Of a stretch of 64,000 nucleotides of DNA, positions 8,696 to 16,877 are shown one piece after another. The notes beneath the pieces are model-generated. The model was not told the origin of the DNA and made no database searches. It was given only the letters and a program-made list of their open reading frames with translations. Made by a program: the position numbers and the translations under genes. Source of the DNA: Bacteroidota bacterium (GTDB lineage Bacteria; Bacteroidota; Bacteroidia; Cytophagales; Cyclobacteriaceae); assembly GCA_023417065.1 (NCBI GenBank), contig JAEZGH010000140.1, forward strand, positions 1-64,000, given 5' to 3'. The stretch's first letter is position 1. Each line of letters starts with the position of its first letter.

Positions 8696-9361
8696 ATGGC
8701 AACAACAAAGACCATTGCCATCGTCGGGGCGACGGGTAAGATGGGGAGTGCGATTGCGAAGAGCCTGGCAGGAGCCAATGGTTATCGGTTGCTTCTGATG
8801 GCCGGTGATAATGAGAAGTTGGCGGAGGTGAAGCGGAACATCGAGGCGATCAAACCTGCTGCAGAGGTCGACGTGATTACGTGTGCGAAGGACGCATCGT
8901 GGGAGGCCGATATAATTATCCTGGCGACGCCCTACGGTGCTGAAGGTGAGTTGGCTGAAAAGGTAAGAGAAGTGGCAACGGGCAAGATCGTTGTCAGCAT
9001 CTCGAATCCGCTCAACAGCACATTCGACGATCTGGTAGTACCGGCGGCTACGAGCGCTGCTGAAGAGCTGCAGCGGTTGTTGCCCGACTCACACGTGGTG
9101 AAGGCCTTCAATACAACCTTTGCGGCTGATTTCGAAAGGCCTGTCATCCACGGTGAGCGCGTAGATGCATTCATCGCCGGAAACAATGGCGACGCAGTTG
9201 AAGTGGTCTCAAATCTTGTTGCGCAGGCTGGCTTCAACCCTGTAATTGCCGGCGACCTCAGCGTGAGCAGAACGCTTGAACGTATGCAACTACTCCTCAT
9301 TCAGCTGAACGCCAGGAATAACTACAACTGGATGGCGGGATGGAAGATTCTTCACGAGTGA
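8696..9361 (+). CDS. NAD(P)-binding oxidoreductase of the F420-dependent NADP reductase type
   Basis: The 221-residue product begins with a Rossmann motif, IAIVGATGKMGSAIAKSLA (GxxGxxG), followed by a second-strand region LLLMAGDNEK. ADIIILATPYGA and VVSISNPLNS are characteristic of the NADPH:F420 oxidoreductase / pyrroline-5-carboxylate-reductase-like coenzyme-binding family. HVVKAFNTTFAADF is the usual substrate-side motif. Bacteroidota generally lack F420, so a different substrate such as a quinone or flavin is likely (inference). It is the first gene behind the Crp/Fnr box at 8607 and has its own promoter. Confidence 0.8.
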   Translation: MATTKTIAIVGATGKMGSAIAKSLAGANGYRLLLMAGDNEKLAEVKRNIEAIKPAAEVDVITCAKDASWEADIIILATPYGAEGELAEKVREVATGKIVVSISNPLNSTFDDLVVPAATSAAEELQRLLPDSHVVKAFNTTFAADFERPVIHGERVDAFIAGNNGDAVEVVSNLVAQAGFNPVIAGDLSVSRTLERMQLLLIQLNARNNYNWMAGWKILHE

Positions 9362-9410
9362 AAGGCAAACTTAAGCCATCAACCATGAGCCATGAGCCTT
9401 GAAACCTGAA

Positions 9411-9478
9411 ACTTGATGTAGATCAAGGCCGATCTTAATACACATCAAGGCAATCAGCGGAAGAAGGTGCTAACTTTG
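9411..9478 (+). promoter_or_regulatory. Crp/Fnr-type operator and -7 box of the YceI gene
   Basis: ACTTGAT-GTAG-ATCAAGG gives a perfect TTGAT-N4-ATCAA (9413-9426). TAACTTTG at 9471-9478 is a TAnnTTTG -7 box. The centre-to-box distance is 51.5 bases, exactly as in the promoter at 8607. TCTTAA (9433-9438) and ACATCAA (9442-9448) are conserved at the same offsets in both promoters. Confidence 0.8.
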
Positions 9479-9514
9479 TAACAGTAACATAAACATAAAA
9501 CTAAACTATTCAAT

Positions 9515-10063
9515 ATGTCAACAGTCAACACATCAGCAAAAACCAAATGGGCATTAGATCCCACACACAGTGAACTTACTTTCAAGGTTCGTCACATGAT
9601 GATTACAAACGTCAAAGGAGAATTCAGGAAGTTTGATGTTAATGCGACATCTGTGGGTGAGGATTTCACAACGGCAGATGTGGACGTTACAATCGACACC
9701 AAATCTGTTTATACAAATAATGAACAACGGGATGGTCACCTGCAAAGCGCGGATTTCTTCGACGTAGAGACCTACCCTACCATTACTTTCAAAGGCAAGA
9801 AGTTGGCGAAGGCCGGTGATGATTATAAGCTTACCGGTGTACTGACCATCAAAGGTGTCAGCAAAGATGTTGAACTCGATGTAGAATTTGGTGGAATAAA
9901 CAAAGATCCCTGGGGAAATCAGAAGGCGGGATTTTCATTGAACGGAAAAATCAACCGGAGTGACTTCGGACTGAGCTGGAATGCGGCGTTAGAGACGGGT
10001 GGAGTATTAGTGAGTGAGGAAGTGAGAATCAGTGCGGAGATACAGTTGGTGAAGCAGGTGTAA
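9515..10063 (+). CDS. YceI family protein
   Basis: A 182-residue lipocalin-like beta barrel. WALDPTHSELTFKVRHMMITNVKGEF is the typical YceI start, followed by the strands DVTIDTKSVYTNNEQRDGHLQSADFFDVETYPTI and the end segment NRSDFGLSWNAALETGGVLVSEEVRI. The family binds isoprenoid chains, including isoprenoid quinones, or other amphiphiles. There is no signal peptide, so this copy should be cytoplasmic. Its own promoter with a Crp/Fnr box lies upstream, and it is followed by SDR, DoxX and DODA genes, consistent with a quinone or redox-stress role. Confidence 0.92.
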   Translation: MSTVNTSAKTKWALDPTHSELTFKVRHMMITNVKGEFRKFDVNATSVGEDFTTADVDVTIDTKSVYTNNEQRDGHLQSADFFDVETYPTITFKGKKLAKAGDDYKLTGVLTIKGVSKDVELDVEFGGINKDPWGNQKAGFSLNGKINRSDFGLSWNAALETGGVLVSEEVRISAEIQLVKQV

Positions 10064-10074
10064 CAACCTGCTTC
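10051..10074 (+). terminator. Hairpin overlapping the YceI stop codon
   Basis: GAAGCAGGT (10051-10059) pairs with ACCTGCTTC (10066-10074). The loop contains the stop codon. No T run follows, so it may be a partial terminator or an mRNA stability element between yceI and the downstream genes. Confidence 0.5.
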
Positions 10075-10112
10075 CCTTCGGTTGTCTTCACATATTTTTC
10101 ACTTAAACCCTG

Positions 10113-10907
10113 ATGATTATGAATTTCAAGAACAAAACTATCATTATAACCGGCGCAGCAATGGGACTTGGACTGGCAGTAGCGAAAGAGCTCGCAGGGC
10201 AAGGAGCTAACCTGACGTTAGTCGATTTCAATGGGGATAAGCTTGTGAAGGCAAAAGAAGAGCTGGCGAAAGAGTTTCCGCAAGGAAAATATCTTACCGT
10301 TGTCGGGGACGCCTCGAAGGAAGAGGACGTAAAAACGTACGTCGGTGAAACCTTAAAGGCTTACGGTCGCATCGATGGCCTATATAACAACGCAGGAATT
10401 GAGGGGAAGCAGGCTCCGATGACGGAATACGACGTTGATGTCTTCAGGAAAGTCATCGACGTGAACCTTCTGGGCGTCTATTTTGGCATGCGCCACGTGC
10501 TTCCGGTAATGCAGAAGCAGAAGTATGGACGCATCGTAAACGTCGCATCGGTCGGCGGACTTCGTGGTGTGAAGAACCAGGTAGCGTACGTTGCCAGTAA
10601 GCACGCGGTATCCGGCATGACGAAGAATGCTGCACTGGAATACGGCGTTGACGGGATAACGACCAACGCCATCGCGCCTGGGGCAATCCTCACGCCCATG
10701 GTGGCCGAAGCCTTCAGGCAGGTGAATCCTGCTGATCCAAAGAAGGCCGAGGCAGAGTACGCACAACGCAACCCCCTGCGACGTTTGGGGCTTCCGGAAG
10801 AGGTAGCCAAACTGGTCGGATTCCTCCTGAGTGACGATTCATCGTATGTCAACGGTCAGACTATTGCCATTGATGGAGGTGAATCCAACTTATACGGTAA
10901 CTCCTGA
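10113..10907 (+). CDS. Short-chain dehydrogenase/reductase (SDR)
   Basis: A classical 264-residue SDR: cofactor motif TGAAMGLG near residue 14, the NNAG motif in LYNNAGIEG, catalytic Ser in IVNVASVGG, the YVASK active-site pair, and the C-terminal YVNGQTIAIDGG found in FabG-like enzymes. The acidic residue after the second strand (LVDFNGDK) suggests NAD preference. The substrate is unknown. It follows yceI at 49 bases and precedes doxX at 32 bases, likely as one transcription unit. Confidence 0.9.
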   Translation: MIMNFKNKTIIITGAAMGLGLAVAKELAGQGANLTLVDFNGDKLVKAKEELAKEFPQGKYLTVVGDASKEEDVKTYVGETLKAYGRIDGLYNNAGIEGKQAPMTEYDVDVFRKVIDVNLLGVYFGMRHVLPVMQKQKYGRIVNVASVGGLRGVKNQVAYVASKHAVSGMTKNAALEYGVDGITTNAIAPGAILTPMVAEAFRQVNPADPKKAEAEYAQRNPLRRLGLPEEVAKLVGFLLSDDSSYVNGQTIAIDGGESNLYGNS

Positions 10908-10939
10908 CAAAAAACGAATCATAACGGATAGCAATTTTG

Positions 10940-11377
10940 ATGATGAAAGAAGTTTTTAAGAAATCGATTCAAGGAGGCAATGTGAATCTCGCACTACTAG
11001 TGGTGCGCATCAGCATTGCCGCTTTGATGTTAACGCACGGACTTCCCAAGCTGGGTAAGTTTTTCTCGGATGAGCCGATTGTATTTGCAAGCATCTTCGG
11101 CATGGGGCCGGAGCTTTCGCTGGCACTGGCCGTTTTTTCGGAAGTCGTGTGTTCGATATTTTTGCTGGTCGGGCTCGGTACACGTCTCGCTTCGGTACCG
11201 TTGATCGTGACCATGGCCATCGCAGCGTTTTATGTTCATGCGGCGGATCCGTTTGGAATAAAAGAAAAGGCAGTACTTTATCTTGTTGGATATATTGTCT
11301 TGTTCATGGCAGGTGGCGGAAAGTATTCGATTGACCATTTGATCGGCAAGCGCGACAGCAACGCACTCAGCGTCTAA
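10940..11377 (+). CDS. DoxX family membrane protein
   Basis: The 145-residue protein has four predicted membrane helices: LALLVVRISIAALMLTHGLPKL, LALAVFSEVVCSIFLLVGLG, ASVPLIVTMAIAAFYVHA and AVLYLVGYIVLFMAGGG. The R-x-x-x-A-x-x-x-x-x-HGLPKL start is the hallmark of the DoxX/DoxD family. DoxX proteins are found with redox and quinone-stress genes, and here it lies between an SDR and a DODA-type dioxygenase. The start was set at ATG 10940; ATG 10943 is equally possible. Confidence 0.88.
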   Translation: MMKEVFKKSIQGGNVNLALLVVRISIAALMLTHGLPKLGKFFSDEPIVFASIFGMGPELSLALAVFSEVVCSIFLLVGLGTRLASVPLIVTMAIAAFYVHAADPFGIKEKAVLYLVGYIVLFMAGGGKYSIDHLIGKRDSNALSV

Positions 11378-11393
11378 GCGCGTACCTGAAATC

Positions 11394-12275
11394 ATGAAGC
11401 GTAAAACATTTTTGAAATCACTGGCACTATTGCCCCTGACAGGATCGACGATGAAACTGAACGAACTAAACCGGTTAACAGAACAGCTCAGTAGTACGGA
11501 GAAGATGCCTGTATTGTTTCTGGGGCATGGCAGTCCGATGAATGCGATTGAAGAAAACGAATTCGTTGCCGGTTTCAGGAATGTTGGGAAGACGATACCG
11601 AAGCCTCAGGCGATCCTGTGTGTTTCGGCTCACTGGGAAACTCCGGGTACGTTTGTTACCGCGATGCAGAGTCCACGGACGATTCACGACTTCGGCGGAT
11701 TTCCCCGTGAACTACACGAAGTACAATATCCGGCGCCGGGTAGTCCGGAGCTGGCAAAACAGATAACAGAGACAGTTAAAAAAACGGGTGTTGAGCTTGA
11801 TCACAAGTGGGGACTGGACCATGGTGCGTGGAGTGTGATCAAGCATCTCTACCCCAATGCCGACATTCCTGTTGTTCAACTGAGTCTTGACTATCGGCAA
11901 GGGCCTCAATATCACTACGAACTTGCAAAAGAGCTCGCTGCCTTAAGAAGGAAAGGCGTGCTGATCATCGGCAGCGGCAACATGGTTCACAACCTCCGGA
12001 TGGTGTCGTGGCAGCATCTCGATAAGACGTTTGCATTTGACTGGGCGTTGGAAGCTAGTGACAAGATGAAGCGGTTTATCCTCAACGACGATCACAAAGA
12101 CCTTATCTCCTATCACGCGCATGGCACTGCGTTTACTCTTGCAATTCCTTCGCCGGAGCATTATATGCCGCTACTCTACACGTTAGCAGTGAAAGACGAC
12201 GAAGATGAAGTGAGCTTGTTTAACGACAAGCCGGTAGCGGGAGCCTTGACGATGACGTCGGTGCGCATAGGTTAG
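11394..12275 (+). CDS. ygiD: 4,5-DOPA dioxygenase extradiol / LigB-type zinc dioxygenase
   Basis: A 293-residue member of the class III extradiol (LigB) family, closest to YgiD/DODA: metal-site motifs LGHGSPMNA, SAHWETPG, DHGAWS and ISYHAHG supply the conserved histidines, and the GSGNMVHNLR segment is typical. An unusual N-terminal leader, MKRKTFLKSLALLPLTGST, precedes the usual start of the family (MPVLFLGHGSP). It resembles a shortened Tat-like or hydrophobic signal, so this copy may be exported or the true start may be downstream. The substrate is probably a catechol. It ends the run of redox genes. Confidence 0.88.
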   Translation: MKRKTFLKSLALLPLTGSTMKLNELNRLTEQLSSTEKMPVLFLGHGSPMNAIEENEFVAGFRNVGKTIPKPQAILCVSAHWETPGTFVTAMQSPRTIHDFGGFPRELHEVQYPAPGSPELAKQITETVKKTGVELDHKWGLDHGAWSVIKHLYPNADIPVVQLSLDYRQGPQYHYELAKELAALRRKGVLIIGSGNMVHNLRMVSWQHLDKTFAFDWALEASDKMKRFILNDDHKDLISYHAHGTAFTLAIPSPEHYMPLLYTLAVKDDEDEVSLFNDKPVAGALTMTSVRIG

Positions 12276-12394
12276 ATTTCTGATTCCTTGTTTCTGATTT
12301 CTGATTGGGAACACAGCACTTCTCTGTAACGGTAACCTGGCAGCCACCCGGCTGACCTGCTAAGTTTGATACCCGGCGGATCCAGCCACCTCAT

Positions 12395-13375
12395 TCAGCT
12401 GCGCATGAAGAGCACATCAGCAAACCATTGCTTGCTGTCTGTAAATGTATCGATCACGTCGAGGTTACTGCCTTCGGCGAGGCGACGGATATCGTGGAAA
12501 TCGTATTTGACGGATACTTCCGTATGAATTGTTTCCCATGCCTTAAAACTAATTTCAACGCCGGCATCGCGAAAGCGCACAGTTTGATCAGTGCGGCTCA
12601 CCAGAAAGCTCCTGGTGGTTCCGGTTTCAGGATCGTATGTCGGGAAGTGCTGAAACTGTGCCGGGTCGAAGTTTGCACCAAAGTCCCGATTGAGGCGTTC
12701 AAGCAGATTCAAATTAAAACGCGCCGTTACACCAGTACTATCATCGTATGCTGACAAGATCAGACGCGGATCTTTCCTGAGGTCGAATCCAATCAGGAGC
12801 AGGTCGCGTGGGTGCATAATTTCCGAAATGCTACGAAGGAAAGTTTGCGCTTCGGTGAATGTGAAGTTACCGATATTTGCGCCAAGATATAGAAATACCT
12901 TTCGGGTCGTTTCATCGAGCACGTCATGCATATGTTCAATCCTTCCATGCATTGGCAAGACCGTCAACGAAGGAAGGTTTTGCCGAAGTCGTTCCGCCAG
13001 CAAATGGAGGACATGCTTCGAAACGTCGACAGGGACATATCGGAAAGCCGTGTTTTCGTTGAGCAGTTCACGAAGGAGCAATTCCGTTTTAGTACCGTCA
13101 CCTGCACCAAGTTCAACGAGGTCGAAGGGTGTATCATCAAGGGTAAAATTCTCGACGATCAACGGCGACTGTTCCTGCAGGATTTCCTGCTCACAGCGTG
13201 TGAGATAATATCCGGGTAGTTGCATGATCTCACGAAACAAACGATCACCTTCCTCATCGTAAAAAAGGAAGCTCGGCAACTTTTTCGGCGTACGCTGGAG
13301 TCCCTGGATGACTGTTTCCAACGTGTCGGGCACGTCGGTTCTATCGGTGGTTATCTTTACAAAGTCGGATGCCAT
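12395..13375 (-). CDS. egtD: L-histidine N-alpha-methyltransferase
   Basis: A 326-residue SAM-dependent methyltransferase that converts histidine to hercynine in ergothioneine synthesis. Diagnostic segments are LPSFLFYDEEGDRLF, PGYYLTRCEQEIL (residues 54-66), the SAM motif ELGAGDGTKT (88-97), YLGANIGNF and LLIGFDLRKDP. The gene overlaps the end of egtB by 35 bases, so the two are translationally coupled. It ends just before the convergent ygiD-like gene. Confidence 0.95.
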   Translation of the reverse strand: MASDFVKITTDRTDVPDTLETVIQGLQRTPKKLPSFLFYDEEGDRLFREIMQLPGYYLTRCEQEILQEQSPLIVENFTLDDTPFDLVELGAGDGTKTELLLRELLNENTAFRYVPVDVSKHVLHLLAERLRQNLPSLTVLPMHGRIEHMHDVLDETTRKVFLYLGANIGNFTFTEAQTFLRSISEIMHPRDLLLIGFDLRKDPRLILSAYDDSTGVTARFNLNLLERLNRDFGANFDPAQFQHFPTYDPETGTTRSFLVSRTDQTVRFRDAGVEISFKAWETIHTEVSVKYDFHDIRRLAEGSNLDVIDTFTDSKQWFADVLFMRS

Positions 13376-14498
13376 TGAATTGCCATTGCAAATGTGGTAA
13401 GAAAAAATTCCGGTACGTCTTGCGTGTATGCCCTATGGGAGTCGCTATCGAGCCTCCGCGAAGGACCATCTGGTTTATCATAAACTTTCCATTGTATTCG
13501 CCTACTGCTCCTTCCGGTTTTACATATCCCGGATACGGCAGGTAAGCGCTGTTAGTATGTTCCCATCGCTGCCCCCAGAGAAAGTGATCACTTGCAGCTT
13601 CCCATTCAAATTCTGTCGGAAGACGCGCGCCCGACCATTGAGCAAAAGCGAAAGCTTCATAAAAGCTGACGTGCGTGACGGGTTCCTCCATCGGGAGCGG
13701 GGCCAGTCCACGAAGCGAATACCGATGCCATACGCCATCAATATTGTGCCAATAGAGGGGTGACCCGATCTTGTTAACCGTCACCCACTCCCACCCGTCG
13801 CTATGCCAATGATGGGGAGTGGTGTAACCACCATCTTCAATAAACTCAAGATATTCGCTGTTCGTTACGAGGTCCGATGAAATACTGAAGGGTTCAAGGA
13901 ATACCTGGTGTACACGGTGTTCGTTGTCGAAAGAGAATCCGTTACCCTGATAACCCACCGTATACAATCCTCCTGGGATATTTATCAGCTCCTTGTTTGC
14001 ATGGGGTGAAACGGTCTCCTCAAAATCTTCGCGGTATGCGGGAAACAAGGGATTGTGTCCGAGAATATATTTGATATCGGTAAGCAAAAGTTCCTGATGC
14101 TGTTGTTCGTGATTCAATCCTGTAAGGGTGAGCTGAAGCAATCCGTCTGGCGCGTGTGTGAGAAAGTTCGTCATGTGAGCGTCGACGTGCCTTCGGTAGG
14201 CGCGAATCTCCTCAACAGTAGGCCTGGACATATTTCCACGATCGAGTCGCAATACTCTGTCGCCGAAGCTATTGTAGTAACTGTTAAACAGAAAGGAATA
14301 CCTTGGATGGAAACGCTTATAGTTTTTGCTGAAGGGAGCAAGAATGAATTCCTCCCAAAACCACGTTGTGTGTGCCAGGTGCCATTTCGGGGGGCTCACA
14401 TCGATGGTAGGCTGAACGACATAATCCTCAACCATCAGCGGCTCGCAAATCGATTCCGTGTGTTTTCTTATTTGAATGTATTGATCCGAAAGCGTCAT
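13341..14498 (-). CDS. egtB: Ergothioneine biosynthesis sulfoxide synthase
   Basis: The 385-residue product has an N-terminal DinB-like four-helix bundle and a C-terminal FGE-sulfatase/C-type-lectin domain. The non-haem iron site is visible as PPKWHLAH in the N-terminus and GLNHEQQHQE (H130-x3-H134-x-E136, HX3HXE). The FGE part includes INIPGGLYTVG, LPTEFEWEAAS and VLRGGS. It couples hercynine to a thiol donor with oxygen. I start at ATG 14498, where MTLSDQYIQIRKHTESIC matches family N-termini; the frame is open for 49 codons upstream. No egtA, egtC or egtE is nearby, so the C-S lyase must be elsewhere. Confidence 0.93.
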   Translation of the reverse strand: MTLSDQYIQIRKHTESICEPLMVEDYVVQPTIDVSPPKWHLAHTTWFWEEFILAPFSKNYKRFHPRYSFLFNSYYNSFGDRVLRLDRGNMSRPTVEEIRAYRRHVDAHMTNFLTHAPDGLLQLTLTGLNHEQQHQELLLTDIKYILGHNPLFPAYREDFEETVSPHANKELINIPGGLYTVGYQGNGFSFDNEHRVHQVFLEPFSISSDLVTNSEYLEFIEDGGYTTPHHWHSDGWEWVTVNKIGSPLYWHNIDGVWHRYSLRGLAPLPMEEPVTHVSFYEAFAFAQWSGARLPTEFEWEAASDHFLWGQRWEHTNSAYLPYPGYVKPEGAVGEYNGKFMINQMVLRGGSIATPIGHTRKTYRNFFLPHLQWQFNGIRLCKDNHR

Positions 14499-15257
14499 AA
14501 CATGTTTCACCATTCGAATCACATGCCAACGGGATTTAATTTCTGATTTCTGATTCTTAGATGATTTTTGCTTCCTGACTAAGGTGTACGCTTTCATTTG
14601 AAGTGTCTCCGTCGTGGGCAAAAGTTTCAAGAAATCAACGTTCAAGTTTCAAGTGTGAGAGTTGTCCGGTAACTATTAGTGTTGTCGCTTCGTGGAGAGT
14701 TCTCGTTGCCGGTTACCTGTTCCGGTCCCGCTTCCCACTCCAATACCGTCATCCTGAACGCGCGCTACGTATTGAACTACCAACAAGGGATTTTTGAAGC
14801 GCTGCATGTCATTGATCACGTTCGGACCAGGAAGGATCGCCTCAAACGAAGGAGAGCTCTTCCGAAGGCTTGGTTTCACAGAAGCAGAAAGCAGAAAACG
14901 GTTTTCCGGGTTTTTCGGTTGGAAATCTTATGCTGATCTTTTATTCATCCTCCACTCATTCTCCACTCTTCCTCCACTCTTTGTCCACTCTTTGTCCGTT
15001 AAAGGCTGCTTGTCTCATTGATTCTTAGCTCAGCGATCCGTGCCCAGGATCAATAGCGACTCGCCACATAATTGAACCGGCCAACGGTAGGTCAGCGACT
15101 ATTCAGCGCGGCGATCTGCCCTTGGCCCGGCATTTCGCCATCCTCACCAAACCAATTACAACCCTATTACCGTTAGTTGAATCTATATTGAAGTCAGAAA
15201 AAATCACATTAAACAGGTGATCTCGCGCCCGTTCGTGACACATATAGAAAAAGACGT
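14499..15257. other. Spacer with tandem TCCACTCTT repeats and an intergenic repeat fragment
   Basis: About 750 bases without a supported gene. At 14948-14998 there are about five imperfect copies of TCCACTCTT/TTG. At 14750-14850, GTCATCCTGAACGCG and GGAAGGATCGCC recall the dispersed intergenic repeats common in Bacteroidota. A TTTCTGATT doublet at 14540-14557 also occurs downstream of ygiD at 12292-12306. Confidence 0.5.
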
Positions 15258-15797
15258 ATGACATCAGAACTACTTATTGAACCCACAGCAACCAAAGATG
15301 TCGATGAAATGCTGCGCGAAGTTTATGAACCGGGGTTTTATGCCGTAGCCCGGTTTGTGAGCCGGCGTGGCGGTACACTGGATGACGCGAAGGATATTTT
15401 TCAGGAAGCGTTTGCCCTTATGTACGAACAGCTTGAGCAAGGTCTCCAGATAGAATCGCCGGTGCGCTATCTGACCGGAATCGCGAAAAATCTTTGGTAT
15501 CACGAAATACGAACAAGAAAGGCGGAAGCTCCTTTGACAGCTGCCTGGGATACCGAAACGGAAGTTCAAAAGAAGCTTGACGATTCCAGACTGCTCGCAC
15601 TACTCGAACGCGCCGGAAAGCGATGTATGGACCTCCTGGAGGCGTTTTATTTCCGCAACGACGGACTTCATACCATCGCCAGCGTATTTGGGTTCTCCAG
15701 CGGACATTCAGCTTCGGTGCAGAAATACAAGTGCATTGAAAAACTTCGGAACGAGCTAAAAACAAAATCCCTGACCTATGAGGACTTCTTTGAATGA
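15258..15797 (+). CDS. ECF-type RNA polymerase sigma factor
   Basis: The 179-residue product has region 2 around residues 25-90 (FYAVARFVSRRGGTLDDAKDIFQEAFALMYEQL, with the DAxDIxQE core-binding motif) and region 4 around residues 110-165 (LLEAFYFRNDGLHTIASVFGFSSGHSASVQKYKCIEKLR, a helix-turn-helix). This KYKC-type end is frequent in Bacteroidota sigma factors. It overlaps the next small gene by 20 bases, and that gene overlaps a ClpP-like gene. No membrane anti-sigma factor is adjacent. Confidence 0.9.
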   Translation: MTSELLIEPTATKDVDEMLREVYEPGFYAVARFVSRRGGTLDDAKDIFQEAFALMYEQLEQGLQIESPVRYLTGIAKNLWYHEIRTRKAEAPLTAAWDTETEVQKKLDDSRLLALLERAGKRCMDLLEAFYFRNDGLHTIASVFGFSSGHSASVQKYKCIEKLRNELKTKSLTYEDFFE

Positions 15798-16053
15798 AAT
15801 CAAACTCACTGAAGAGTATCTCGGGAAGCAGTTGTCGGCGTCGGAGAATCTTCTGTTTGAAGCTCGTATGCTCGCGAGTCCCGCATTGGGCGTGAATGTA
15901 TGGCTGCAAAAAAAGCTGATGGACCTCGTAAGACTATATCACAGAAAGCAGCTGCGCAATAAGGTTGCCGATTACCAGGATTGTTTTTCACGCGCTCCGG
16001 AGAACTCTTCTTATCAGAAAAAGATTGTTGAACTTTTCAAATCCACCGAATGA
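15778..16053 (+). CDS. Small sigma-associated protein of unknown function
   Basis: The 91-residue protein is predicted mostly helical, with no membrane segment. The N-terminal part, LTEEYLGKQLSASENLLFEARMLASPAL, resembles the start of Bacteroidota anti-sigma-type proteins, where a short EEYLxGxLSxxE helix is followed by a transmembrane domain that is absent here. The middle is basic (LVRLYHRKQLRNKVADY). It overlaps the sigma gene by 20 bases and the clpP-like gene by 4 (ATGA). It may be a soluble anti-sigma factor or an adaptor for the protease (inference). Confidence 0.75.
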   Translation: MRTSLNEIKLTEEYLGKQLSASENLLFEARMLASPALGVNVWLQKKLMDLVRLYHRKQLRNKVADYQDCFSRAPENSSYQKKIVELFKSTE

Positions 16054-16733
16054 TGACACATGCCAGCGTAATTCCCATGGTGATCGACAATTCGTCGCGT
16101 GGTGAAAGAGCTTATGACATATACAGCTTGCTTTTGAAAGAACGTATCATCCTGCTGGGCACCGCCATCGACGACGCAGTCGCCAATGTTATTGTGGCGC
16201 AGCTGCTTTACCTCAACAGTCAGGATCCGCATAAGCCGATAAACATGTACATTCAGAGTCCGGGAGGGGCAGTGTACGCAGGACTGGCGATATATGATAC
16301 GATGCAGATGATATCGGCGCCTGTGCATACGCTGTGTATCGGATTTTCAGGCAGCATGGGCACGGCATTGCTTGCCAGCGGTGCCAAGGGAAAACGCTAT
16401 GCCCTGCCGCACGCAACGGTACACATGCACCCTACGGGTGGCGGAAGCCGCGGTTATACCGAAGACGTGCGAATAGCTACACGTGAACAGGAAAGGCTGC
16501 AGGTTCAGCTGTTCCACCTGATGGGAAAACACTCCGGGCACACATGGAAAGAGATCGAAGAATACTTCATCCGCGACCGATATCTGAGTGCTCCTGAGGC
16601 GCGCGCTTTCGGTTTGGTTGACGAAATTCTCGGCGACATCGGTGATGTCGTGCGGATCAGTGCTGCGGCGCTGGAAGTAAACGTGACGGGGGACCACGTT
16701 GGAAATGGTGCCGCCACCACTCATGTAAATTGA
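16050..16733 (+). CDS. ClpP-like ATP-dependent protease subunit paralogue
   Basis: The 227-residue product has the ClpP core: MYIQSPGGAVYAGLAIYDTMQ, GFSGSMGTALLASG (nucleophile Ser102), VHMHPTGGGSRG (His127 at the catalytic position) and DRYLSAPEARAFGLVDEIL with the Asp. It departs from canonical ClpP in the active-site strands (GFSGSMG rather than GxAASMG; MHP rather than MIHQP), so it is probably a second, specialised ClpP. It is the third gene of an overlapping operon with an ECF sigma factor and a small protein, not next to clpX. It may degrade an anti-sigma partner or a stress substrate (inference). Confidence 0.88.
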   Translation: MMTHASVIPMVIDNSSRGERAYDIYSLLLKERIILLGTAIDDAVANVIVAQLLYLNSQDPHKPINMYIQSPGGAVYAGLAIYDTMQMISAPVHTLCIGFSGSMGTALLASGAKGKRYALPHATVHMHPTGGGSRGYTEDVRIATREQERLQVQLFHLMGKHSGHTWKEIEEYFIRDRYLSAPEARAFGLVDEILGDIGDVVRISAAALEVNVTGDHVGNGAATTHVN

Positions 16734-16877
16734 AAACCAGCGGGCGATCAATCAGGGTATCGTTTCATTTTGTCGCATTCAGCCCTTATGAATGGCTGCA
16801 TTCCCCCCACCCGATAAGGCATCGTTGTCTACCTTTGTTCAGGCAGAACGAAGTCGCTGCAAAAACCAGTTTGATAT

